From Parachlamydiales bacterium (lineage in GTDB: Bacteria > Chlamydiota > Chlamydiia > Chlamydiales > Simkaniaceae): a DNA stretch of 5,213 nucleotides. The notes under the pieces were generated by a model, which was given only the letters and a program-made list of their open reading frames with translations, did no database searches and had not been told where the DNA came from. Where the stretch lies: NCBI GenBank assembly GCA_030641465.1, contig DAOWHK010000046.1:1-5213 (forward strand), given 5' to 3'. Shown here piece by piece: positions 1 to 5,213 of this stretch. Each line of letters begins with the position of its first letter. The first letter of the stretch is position 1. The translations under genes and the position numbers were made by a program.

Positions 1-1
1 A

Positions 2-469
2 GAAATTTTTTTAAAGATTTTTGGAAAATGCCCAAAGTTTCAAGATGATACAGTATTTTTGCCTCAGTATCCTCTTATTTCCTGTGCAAGACTCCAAGCA
101 GCCCAAGAAGAAATTAGGCGCGCTGAGGATAAAGTCAAAGTCATGAAATGTTTGCCCGATGGACCCGTATTCCTCTCAAACATTAAGAGGTCAAACCCAG
201 AAGTTGGCGTATTCGAAGTTGCCGAAAAATTAAAAGAGCTCATCCTCACCAATCCTTGGATAAGTAATGTTACACACTTAAAACTCTACACTGAAGATAT
301 TCAGCACTTTCCTGAAGAAATAAAGCTCATTCGGCATTTAGAAGCGATCATTATCCAAAGTAATAATGAACAATTTCTACCTGGTTGGATATCTAGTGGC
401 GAGCGCTGCGAAATAAGAGGCAATATCATTAAGTATGAAGGACAAACCTACGATAAAGCAGCCGACTAA
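2..469 (+). CDS. C-terminal fragment of a leucine-rich-repeat-like protein (5' end outside window)
   Basis: The frame ending in TAA at 467-469 has no stop back to the left edge (first full codon at 2), so this is most likely the last 155 residues of a longer protein. A TTG at 59 could serve as a start, but no Shine-Dalgarno sequence precedes it and the open codons upstream look like ordinary protein. Residues about 72-130 of the fragment read like degenerate leucine-rich repeats: a helix (VAEKLKELIL), then VTHLKLY, then FPEEIKLIRHLEAIII and FLPGWI. This follows the LxxLxLxxN...LPxxI pattern, and the final GNIIKYEG strand could be a C-terminal cap. Residues about 30-49 form a charged, probably helical stretch (LQAAQEEIRRAEDKVKVMK). 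LRR proteins of intracellular bacteria are often host-directed binding proteins, but no effector domain (F-box, U-box, protease) is visible here. No signal can be judged because the N-terminus is missing. The gene converges on the MORN-variant gene with three bases between stop codons. The LRR assignment is by pattern only. Confidence 0.55.
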   Translation, partial: EIFLKIFGKCPKFQDDTVFLPQYPLISCARLQAAQEEIRRAEDKVKVMKCLPDGPVFLSNIKRSNPEVGVFEVAEKLKELILTNPWISNVTHLKLYTEDIQHFPEEIKLIRHLEAIIIQSNNEQFLPGWISSGERCEIRGNIIKYEGQTYDKAAD

Positions 470-488
470 TCGCTACCTAATTTTTTTT
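460..488 (+). terminator. Weak candidate terminator for the LRR-like gene
   Basis: A short imperfect stem (AGC-GA against TCGCT, with one bulged C at 463 and the loop CTAA at 466-469) spans the stop codon. It is followed six bases later by a run of eight T at 481-488. The T run also encodes the C-terminal lysines of the opposing gene. The stem is only about five pairs, so this may be chance. Confidence 0.2.
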
Positions 489-3076
489 CCCATACGGTAC
501 TTTATTTCTCTAACTTTTCCTGAAGGGTCGTAGGATTTTTTGATCCCATCGAGTTTTCCCTGCACAAAGGTTTGTTCAATGCGCACGGCTCCATCCGGGT
601 AGTATTTTTTGAAGGGACCGTGTTCCAAGCCATTTTCATACTCAGCTTCAAAAACCAACACGCCTTCTTCATTCCATTGCTTAGCACTCCCATGGTGCTT
701 GCCATTTTTATGTGGATAAACGCTCATTTGTGCGCCATTTTCAAAAAGAGTAATTTCCTCACCCTCTTTTTGATCGGATACAAAATTCACGGATTTAAAA
801 ACTTTACCATTTGGATAAAATTGTTTTGAAAGGCCATCTTTTTGATCGCTTTTAAAAAGAACTTCAAGGCTCACTTTGCCGATTGGGAAAAACAGGCGGC
901 AAGATCCTTCTTTAAGCCCATTTACATATTTCGTTTCCGAAAGTTTTGTTCCATGGATATCGTACTCGATTGCATCCCCTTCTAGCTTGTTGTTAGAGTA
1001 GGTTGCGCTGTAGGCGAGTTTTTTTTCTTCTTCGGCTGTATTTACTGGGAAATAGACGTAATGAGGTCCTTCTTTTTTATTATCTTTGTAATGAAAGATA
1101 ATAGAGCTTCCTTGCTGATCTTTTTCAAAAAACCGCCCTTCTAATTTTCCATGATCATAGCGCGATTCTTCCAAAAGATTTCCTTCCTGATCATACAGAG
1201 CTTTTAGTCCATGAAAATCCCCCTGATGATAGCCAAGTGTTGTTTTGATAACCCCATTTGGATAAAGGGTTTTTTGTGTTCCATGGAGTTTTCCCTCCTG
1301 ATCATATGCAAAAACACTTGCAACTTGCAAGGTGCTACTTGCTGGAATTTTATCTTTTGGATAATACTCTTTGTGCTGCCCTGTAGGGATGCCGAGCTTA
1401 TAATTTCTTTCAAATGCTAGATTGCCATCTTCAAAGTATCCTTTAGAAACTCCCTCTAAAAGGTCACTTACGTAGCTGGCTTCAAGGCGAAGAGTGCCAT
1501 CTTCATAAAATTCTTGATGAGGTCCACTTTTTTTTCCCTCAATAAATACGGCTTTTTCTTTGAGATTTTGATTGTCATGATAGGCAATCATTTCTCCGCA
1601 AGGAAGATCGTTTTGATAAGAGGCGATAAAAAGAGGGTCTCCTCTTTCATCCCAAATGAGATAGGCCCCTTCTTTTTTTCCTGAATCGAATGTTGCAACA
1701 ATTTTTTTTGCTCCACTTGCAAACCATTCTTGTTGCATTCCATGAAGCTTTTCGTTTTCATAATATTTGGAGATTTTTGGAGATCCGCTTTCATACCATT
1801 CTAGATAATGCCCATTTGGCATATCATTAATATATTGCGCATCAAGTAGGGGAACTCCTTTTTGAGACCATTTTTTTGCACTCCCAAGCTTCTTTCCAAG
1901 AGTGTAGGCTGCTTGTAACTTTAGAGCTCCGTTTTCATAGTATTCTTTTTGCATTCCGTCAAATTCACCACCTAGGTATCTATATTCATACTCAAGGGCT
2001 CCACTTGGATACCACTGCTTAAAACTCCCCTCATATTTTCCACTATCTAATACGTATTCCGTCTTTTTTTCCCCAGATTCAAAATATTCCACGATTGGGC
2101 TTTGCAATTTCCCTTTTTTAGAATAATTTGCAACGTATGCAAAGGTTCCATCTGCATATTTTTTCCAATGTTTTCCTCTAGGCTCTCCCTTGTAAAAAAG
2201 CCCTGATCCAATAAGCGCTCCATCTTTTGAAAAGACTTCTTCTTTTCCATGAAGGCGCCCTTCGTCATAATGCGCCTGATAACTTTTTTGCTCTAGCGTA
2301 TGGTATTTGATGTGACTGCCGATAGGATCACCCTCATTAAAATCTTGAACTTCCGTGATCGTGCCGAGCTCATCATAGGCAATCAATGCGGGATTTTTTC
2401 CATCGGAGTGCAACTTTCCTAAATGATAATTTCTTATTTCCTTTACCTGATTATTTTCAAACCACTCGGTACAAAGACCTTCCATTAATCCATCTGTAAA
2501 ATACAATGTCGCAAGCTTTTCTCCACTTGGAAAGAATTTTTTGTACTCCCCTTCAAGCTTATCCCCTATAAAACTTCCTTCTTCAGCAACTTGCCCATCT
2601 TCCAAGTAGGTTTTTGTAAGTCCTTGTTTTTTCCCCTGAGAATAAGTAACTTCATGCTGCAATGATCCCTTAGAAAAGAAAAATTTCATGGGTCCATGTA
2701 AAATCCCTCGATCAAAACATAACATCTTTTCTACCCTGCCATTTTCCTCAAGAAGCACACTTAAGCCATGAGGCACAACTTCTTGATTCCAAGTAAGGAA
2801 ACCCGGAGTCTCTTTTTCGACAACGATCAAATCGGTCTCTTCTTGAGGAGCTCCGCTTGGGTGAAAAAACACTCTTTTAACTGGAATCTCCTCTTCATAA
2901 AAAACGACAACTTTTGGTGTGCCACCTGGATATTGCTCGACAACTTTTGGAAGCCACTCAGGCAGTCGTTGCTTCAGCTCAGTTGCTACAGGAATAATTT
3001 CTAGATTTGGCGCAGCCTCAAGTCCTGCAATGCATAATACAGCACAAACTATCAAAAAAAGATTATTGCGTTTCAT
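473..3076 (-). CDS. Secreted MORN-variant (YwqK-type) repeat protein, 31 tandem units
   Basis: This is an 867-residue protein. An N-terminal signal peptide is visible: KRNN, then a hydrophobic core LFLIVCAVLCIAGL, with probable cleavage near LEA|AP at residues 21-22. No convincing lipobox is seen. Residues 23-102 are a non-repetitive or very degenerate segment. From residue 103 to the end the protein is a continuous array of 31 units, nearly all 24 residues, with the pattern [E/H]Gxxxx[YWF][YF]xxGxLxxxxxYxxGKL. This is the MORN_2 variant repeat, a beta-hairpin, found in proteins named 'YwqK family antitoxin'. Here the signal peptide, the length and the lack of a neighbouring toxin argue against an antitoxin role; a surface or periplasmic solenoid for binding is more likely (inference). 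The start is ATG at 3074-3076, with AGAGGA at 3085-3090 eight bases upstream. The mature part has only four cysteines and no further membrane segment or enzyme domain. It is probably transcribed alone from the promoter at 3115-3143. The exact function is unknown. Confidence 0.9.
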   Translation of the reverse strand: MKRNNLFLIVCAVLCIAGLEAAPNLEIIPVATELKQRLPEWLPKVVEQYPGGTPKVVVFYEEEIPVKRVFFHPSGAPQEETDLIVVEKETPGFLTWNQEVVPHGLSVLLEENGRVEKMLCFDRGILHGPMKFFFSKGSLQHEVTYSQGKKQGLTKTYLEDGQVAEEGSFIGDKLEGEYKKFFPSGEKLATLYFTDGLMEGLCTEWFENNQVKEIRNYHLGKLHSDGKNPALIAYDELGTITEVQDFNEGDPIGSHIKYHTLEQKSYQAHYDEGRLHGKEEVFSKDGALIGSGLFYKGEPRGKHWKKYADGTFAYVANYSKKGKLQSPIVEYFESGEKKTEYVLDSGKYEGSFKQWYPSGALEYEYRYLGGEFDGMQKEYYENGALKLQAAYTLGKKLGSAKKWSQKGVPLLDAQYINDMPNGHYLEWYESGSPKISKYYENEKLHGMQQEWFASGAKKIVATFDSGKKEGAYLIWDERGDPLFIASYQNDLPCGEMIAYHDNQNLKEKAVFIEGKKSGPHQEFYEDGTLRLEASYVSDLLEGVSKGYFEDGNLAFERNYKLGIPTGQHKEYYPKDKIPASSTLQVASVFAYDQEGKLHGTQKTLYPNGVIKTTLGYHQGDFHGLKALYDQEGNLLEESRYDHGKLEGRFFEKDQQGSSIIFHYKDNKKEGPHYVYFPVNTAEEEKKLAYSATYSNNKLEGDAIEYDIHGTKLSETKYVNGLKEGSCRLFFPIGKVSLEVLFKSDQKDGLSKQFYPNGKVFKSVNFVSDQKEGEEITLFENGAQMSVYPHKNGKHHGSAKQWNEEGVLVFEAEYENGLEHGPFKKYYPDGAVRIEQTFVQGKLDGIKKSYDPSGKVREIKYRMGKKIR
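476..2770 (-). repeat. Array of 31 imperfect 72-bp tandem repeats (24-residue MORN-variant units)
   Basis: Units run in register from residue 103 to residue 867. Twenty-six units are exactly 24 residues. Units 6, 20 and 24 are longer (29, 33 and 30), unit 9 is 25 and unit 23 is 23; the last, unit 31, is 25. The DNA units are well diverged, so the array is old. A trace of shared sequence remains between units 26 and 27: tctttttgatcg occurs at 765-776 and again at 837-848, exactly 72 bases apart, encoding part of the SDQK motif in both. On the + strand the repeats show as recurring ccattTggata-like words, the reverse complement of the YPNG/YPSG turn codons. Confidence 0.9.
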
Positions 3077-3114
3077 GATTTGTATCCTCTAAGAAAAAAG
3101 TATTTTAAAGGTAA

Positions 3115-3143
3115 ATAATACAAAATTTGTGAAATATTCCCAA
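3115..3143 (-). promoter_or_regulatory. Predicted sigma-70-type promoter of the MORN-variant gene
   Basis: Read on the minus strand, TTGGGA (3138-3143, 4 of 6 to the -35 consensus) is followed by a 17-base spacer and TATTAT (3115-3120, 5 of 6 to the -10 consensus). Transcription would start near 3108, giving a leader of about 30 bases that contains the AGAGGA ribosome site. The region is AT-rich, so a chance match is possible, but spacing and position fit well. Confidence 0.45.
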
Positions 3144-3161
3144 ACTAAATATCAAGGAAAG

Positions 3162-3255
3162 GCTCTGAATATACAGAAACCGATTCAAAACTTGGGTTTT
3201 GAATCGGTTTGTCTATAGGAAGCTCTGATTAACTCCGTTGTTTCAACTTCAGAGC
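3162..3255 (-). repeat. Nested inverted-repeat cluster between two minus-strand genes
   Basis: The outer arms GCTCTGAA (3162-3169) and TTCAGAGC (3248-3255) are perfect 8-base inverted repeats enclosing the whole block. A second copy of GCTCTGA lies at 3222-3228, so the 3248-3255 arm has two alternative partners. Between 3222 and 3255 a small GTTG-TTT-CAAC hairpin (3237-3247) sits inside the shorter pairing. The 15-bp hairpin at 3177-3210 lies inside the longer pairing. It could be a structured 3' untranslated region of the upstream membrane-protein gene, or a small dispersed intergenic element. No target-site duplication is evident at its edges. Confidence 0.5.
3177..3210 (-). terminator. Perfect 15-bp stem, 4-base loop; probable transcript-end hairpin
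   Basis: The left arm AAACCGATTCAAAAC (3177-3191) and right arm GTTTTGAATCGGTTT (3196-3210) are exact reverse complements around the loop TTGG. It lies about 60 bases past the stop of the membrane-protein gene and just upstream of the next promoter, which is where a terminator would be expected. The tract after the stem on either strand is not a clean T run; only the three terminal T of the arm are present, then CTGTATAT on the minus strand. The stem itself is AT-rich. Termination or RNA 3'-end protection is therefore plausible but not certain. Confidence 0.45.
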
Positions 3256-3268
3256 ATTCGACGGGAGG

Positions 3269-3640
3269 TTACTGAAAGGCTAGGCTACAAAGTGCAAGTC
3301 CCCAAATAATTGTAATTACTGCACAAAATACCTTTACTGGGCGTCCACACTTTTTCATCCAAGAAGACCATGCTCCTGAGAAAAACAGGATCAATATTCC
3401 CTTAACGAGCATAAACCACCCGAGTAATGTAATAAAAAATGTTAAATTCAAGGCCCAATAAGTGAACTGAATAATCGTTAAACCAAGCAATAAATTAATA
3501 AGTCCTGCCAGATACAAGCAGCAAGGATTTGCTTGAAAAGATTCACAGATTTTCTTCATTTTTGTTAGATGCATCATCGACCATAAGCCTAGAATAATTA
3601 GCAGCGGCCCAAAGATACTTGAAAGTGTTATTTCATTCAT
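3269..3640 (-). CDS. Small four-helix integral membrane protein of unknown function
   Basis: This 123-residue protein is mostly hydrophobic, with four likely transmembrane helices at about residues 8-24, 42-60, 66-88 and 103-121. Short basic loops separate them (KMKK near 27-30, MKKCGR near 95-100). The patterns NPCCLYLAGLINLLLGL and TLLGWFMLVKGILILFF recall a family of small conserved bacterial membrane proteins of unknown role; this is from memory and unverified. No signal peptide, enzyme motif or metal site is visible; the five cysteines are scattered (residues 32, 40, 41, 98 and 106), plus one at 118. The start is ATG at 3638-3640, preceded by AGAGGA at 3646-3651 with five bases between. 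It follows the pseudopilin gene by 60 bases in the same direction but has its own candidate promoter and is probably not part of the secretion machine. A strong hairpin lies downstream. Confidence 0.8.
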   Translation of the reverse strand: MNEITLSSIFGPLLIILGLWSMMHLTKMKKICESFQANPCCLYLAGLINLLLGLTIIQFTYWALNLTFFITLLGWFMLVKGILILFFSGAWSSWMKKCGRPVKVFCAVITIIWGLALCSLAFQ

Positions 3641-3675
3641 AACTATCCTCTGTTTTGAATTAAACTAATTACTTT

Positions 3676-3704
3676 CAGATATTGTTTTTTTATAAAAATG
3701 TCAA
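3676..3704 (-). promoter_or_regulatory. Candidate promoter of the membrane-protein gene
   Basis: On the minus strand a perfect TTGACA (3699-3704) is followed by a 17-base AT-rich spacer and TATCTG (3676-3681). The -10 element is weak (3 of 6). The -35 element overlaps the TGA stop codon of the upstream pseudopilin gene (3701-3703). The predicted start near 3668 would give a leader of about 28 bases. No hairpin separates it from the upstream cluster, so read-through could also drive the gene. Confidence 0.35.
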
Positions 3705-4141
3705 ATTAATTCAATAACAAGTCTTTCTTTATTACTTTCTATTGTTATTTTTTCTTTGGGAAAAATAAAACCGCTTCCGCTAAAAAAAATCCTCAAATCT
3801 TCTGGCCGCGGCTCATTGGTTTGGAAATTTTGAATGCAAGAAAGCTTATGCCATTTGTTAAAATGGTGTTTGATATGCTCCATTGGCTCATCAGACTCAC
3901 GGATCCATTCAAGACCTTGATCTGTTTGCTTAAGAACAAAGTAAATATCTGCGCTGTAGGATGCGGCAAGTCTTTTGCTAAAGAGGATCTCTCTTTTTAG
4001 CGTAGCTGCTTGGGCTTGAAAGCGATAGCATTGCACCATCCCTTTAGATTTAAAGAGCACAGCCCCTCCAAATACTGTAAGTATTGCAATGCAAATAAAC
4101 AGCTCAATCATGGAAAAAGGGCGCGATTTACTCTTAATCAT
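3701..4141 (-). CDS. GspH/FimT-like minor pseudopilin
   Basis: This 146-residue protein begins with a basic leader (KSKSR), then P8 | F9-S-M-I-E13-L and a hydrophobic helix to about residue 30, the class III prepilin signature with the key glutamate at mature position +5. The residue before the expected cut is proline, not the usual glycine. After the helix, an amphipathic stretch (AQAATLKREILFSKRLAAS, about 43-61) and a C-terminal strand-rich part ending in LRIFFSGSGFIFP and ITIESNKERLVIEL fit the GspH/FimT layout of minor pseudopilins that cap the pseudopilus tip. Subtype (H, I or other) cannot be settled by eye. Its ATG (4139-4141) overlaps the end of the gspG-like gene by 8 bases, and an in-frame TAG two codons upstream fixes the start, so translation is probably coupled to gspG. 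It would act in the inner membrane and periplasm as part of a type II secretion or related pilus-like machine. Confidence 0.75.
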   Translation of the reverse strand: MIKSKSRPFSMIELFICIAILTVFGGAVLFKSKGMVQCYRFQAQAATLKREILFSKRLAASYSADIYFVLKQTDQGLEWIRESDEPMEHIKHHFNKWHKLSCIQNFQTNEPRPEDLRIFFSGSGFIFPKEKITIESNKERLVIELI

Positions 4142-4544
4142 CCTCTAGCCATGGATAATCAGCCGTAATATCCTTTTTTTTAAGATAGGCGTTATATTTT
4201 TGAGAGGTAATGCGGATATCATCTCTTCCATCACTTAATACAAAAGTATAATCCGTATTCCACCCATCTTTTAGGAGTTTTTTTGTATTTCGAGCAAGTC
4301 TGGATTTTTTTAGTACACTTTCTGGATTATGCCTTACTTCGTCAAGCGTCGCTGTGCCTTTTGCCATTTCTAGGTGAAAGATTTCATAGAGCTGTTTGAT
4401 CCCTTCTTGCGTTTTAAAGGCTTTTCCCTCTTCTAGGCTCCCTTTCATATTATATCCAATTACACTTCCAATGATTCCAATAATAAAGATTACAATCATA
4501 ATTTCTAAAAGGGTCATCGGTCTTTTTTTCTTTATTTTAAGCAT
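4134..4544 (-). CDS. gspG: GspG-like major pseudopilin (type II secretion)
   Basis: This 136-residue protein is close to the usual GspG length. The basic leader LKIKKKR is followed by P9 | M10-T-L-L-E14-I and the hydrophobic helix IMIVIFIIGIIGSVIG (to about residue 30). The +5 glutamate is present, but proline replaces glycine at -1. Downstream, GSLEEGKAFKTQEGIKQLYEIFHLEMA is the long alpha-helix. DGWNTDYTF (93-101) matches the position of the WGNPY-type motif of GspG, followed by DDIRIT (108-113) in the beta-sheet region. These features favour GspG over a minor pilin. GspG forms the shaft of the pseudopilus that drives substrates through the outer-membrane secretin. It follows gspF by 41 bases, with AGGTAGGA in the gap ending two bases before the ATG, and overlaps the next pseudopilin gene by 8 bases, so the three genes form one operon. 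Alternative: a type IV pilin-like subunit of a related system. Confidence 0.82.
   Translation of the reverse strand: MLKIKKKRPMTLLEIMIVIFIIGIIGSVIGYNMKGSLEEGKAFKTQEGIKQLYEIFHLEMAKGTATLDEVRHNPESVLKKSRLARNTKKLLKDGWNTDYTFVLSDGRDDIRITSQKYNAYLKKKDITADYPWLEDD
4142..4146 (-). promoter_or_regulatory. Ribosome-binding sequence abutting the start codon of the minor pseudopilin
   Basis: On the minus strand the order is TAG-AGG-ATG, so the purine motif AGAGG touches the initiation codon with no spacer. An in-frame stop immediately before it excludes an earlier start, and the next ATG (residue 11) would remove the leader and half the cleavage motif. Initiation probably relies on ribosomes finishing gspG, whose stop lies inside the overlap ATGATTAA. 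Confidence 0.4.
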
Positions 4545-4585
4545 TATCCTACCTAATAAGCGTGTTGAAAAAGTCCCTTCCTAAT

Positions 4586-5213
4586 TTATTGTACAAAAGA
4601 GCTTACATCTGTCATGGGAAGAAGAACAGAAAGGAGCACTACTCCAACAATTAACCCTAAAACAAGGAGCATGATTGGTTGAAGCAGACTTGTAAATTTA
4701 CCAAGACTCTTATCTAAATCTTGCTCATAAATATCCCCAATGTTTTCAAGCATTTTTGGGATATTTCCAGCTTCTTCACTAATTGCTAGCATTCGAATAA
4801 ATAGGTTAGGGAAAAGAGGAGAAGTTTGCAACTCTCTTGAAAGGTATTTTCCTTCGATGATTTTTTTTTCTGCTTTTTCTATTACTGCTTCAAACTCTCT
4901 ATGATTCATTGCTTTTTTTGAAAGTTTTAGAGCCTGCAGCATAGGTATTCCACTTGTTAGCAGAACGGAAAATACTTTTGTAAAGCGGAGAAGAATTGCC
5001 TGTGTCATAAGAGTTTTTAATATAGGCATTTTTAACCCAAATTTTTTGAGTGAATCCTTTCCTTTAGGGTTTTTTATTATGAAAGTAATGCAGGCTATGG
5101 CTCCAAGTCCTGAAAAAAGTATATAAACACCATATTCATGAATGAAACGACTACACCCGATCACAGCCTCTGTCATCGGATGGAGTTTTTGGTCTTCAAA
5201 TAAATCTTGAAGG
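4586..5213 (-). CDS. gspF: GspF inner-membrane platform protein of type II secretion, C-terminal half (5' end outside window)
   Basis: The frame is open to the right edge: codons upstream of the ATG at 5174-5176 read LFEDQKLHPMTEAVIG, matching the normal GspF sequence before the second membrane helix, so this ATG is internal and 208 residues are visible of an expected roughly 400. Seen in order: a membrane helix (about fragment residues 28-46), the second cytoplasmic GspF domain (PILKTL...LRFTKVFSVLLTSGIPMLQAL, FPNLFIRML, the signature ISEEAGNIPKMLENI, DIYEQDLD), and a final helix (about 180-200) ending VVLLSVLLPMTDV. The usual LEP before the last helix reads LQP. GspF anchors the GspE ATPase and the pseudopilins in the inner membrane; gspE would be expected just upstream, outside the window. 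A run of nine A (4861-4869 on the opposite strand as T) lies inside the gene. Homologues PilC/PulF share this fold, but the gspG and minor pseudopilin neighbours favour type II secretion. Confidence 0.92.
   Translation of the reverse strand, partial: LQDLFEDQKLHPMTEAVIGCSRFIHEYGVYILFSGLGAIACITFIIKNPKGKDSLKKFGLKMPILKTLMTQAILLRFTKVFSVLLTSGIPMLQALKLSKKAMNHREFEAVIEKAEKKIIEGKYLSRELQTSPLFPNLFIRMLAISEEAGNIPKMLENIGDIYEQDLDKSLGKFTSLLQPIMLLVLGLIVGVVLLSVLLPMTDVSSFVQ

Noticed and set aside
6..24. Lipoprotein signal in the MORN-variant protein (cysteines at residues 11 and 15)
   Set aside because: Residues before these cysteines (LIV-C, AVL-C) do not fit a lipobox because the -1 position lacks Gly/Ala/Ser; coordinates given here are residues of that protein.
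64..252. Minus-strand open frame of 62 codons opposite the LRR-like gene
   Set aside because: Lies wholly antisense to a frame with clear protein character and has no ribosome site or family resemblance.
572..1420. Plus-strand open frames at 572-829 and 1211-1420
   Set aside because: Antisense shadows of the repeat array; hydrophobic composition comes from the complement of Lys/Glu codons.
502..2268. Several minus-strand frames of 67-73 codons inside the MORN-variant gene
   Set aside because: They are alternate-frame readings of the 72-bp repeats; the period keeps the same shifted frame open, so they recur without being genes.
476..2770. CRISPR array or satellite DNA
   Set aside because: The 72-base units are diverged, lack identical repeats with unique spacers, and keep one open coding frame throughout.
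2768..3004. Plus-strand frame of 78 codons opposite the N-terminus of the MORN-variant gene
   Set aside because: Antisense to the signal peptide and pre-repeat region, with no support of its own.
3658..3670. AATTA-AAC-TAATT inverted repeat as terminator of the pseudopilin operon
   Set aside because: Only five A/T pairs, too weak to support termination.
4396..4584. Plus-strand frame of 62 codons with a hydrophobic stretch
   Set aside because: It is the antisense of the gspG leader and helix; hydrophobicity is a by-product of the Ile/Asn complement.

Overview
This AT-rich window most resembles the chromosome of an intracellular or symbiotic bacterium of the Chlamydiae, probably an environmental chlamydia. 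That is an inference. It rests on the low GC content, a gspF-gspG-pseudopilin cluster of the chlamydial type, a leucine-rich-repeat protein and a large secreted MORN-variant protein. There is no rRNA, tRNA or marker gene to prove it.

Layout. Positions 2-469 (+) hold the C-terminal part of a protein with degenerate leucine-rich-repeat character; its reading frame is open through the left edge. Three bases later, and convergent with it, comes the stop of an 867-residue protein read on the minus strand (473-3076). This protein has a signal peptide followed by an almost unbroken run of 31 MORN-variant (YwqK-type) repeats of 24 residues (72 bp). Positions 3077-3268 are non-coding. They contain a likely promoter for the repeat gene and a cluster of inverted repeats, including a perfect 15-bp stem with a 4-base loop. 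Next, on the minus strand, is a 123-residue four-helix membrane protein (3269-3640) with a candidate promoter. Upstream of it is a type II secretion / pseudopilus cluster, also on the minus strand: the C-terminal half of GspF (4586-5213, cut by the right edge), a GspG-like major pseudopilin (4134-4544) and a GspH/FimT-like minor pseudopilin (3701-4141). The minor pseudopilin overlaps gspG by 8 bases.

How they work together. GspF is the inner-membrane platform on which GspG and the minor pseudopilin would be assembled into a pseudopilus for export of periplasmic proteins. The MORN-variant protein carries a Sec signal and so enters the periplasm, which makes it a conceivable client or surface product of such a system; the sequence does not show this link. 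The most notable points are that both pseudopilins have proline instead of glycine just before the expected prepilin cleavage site, that the MORN-variant array is very long and regular with extra loops in three units, and that an unexplained nested inverted-repeat structure lies at 3162-3255.
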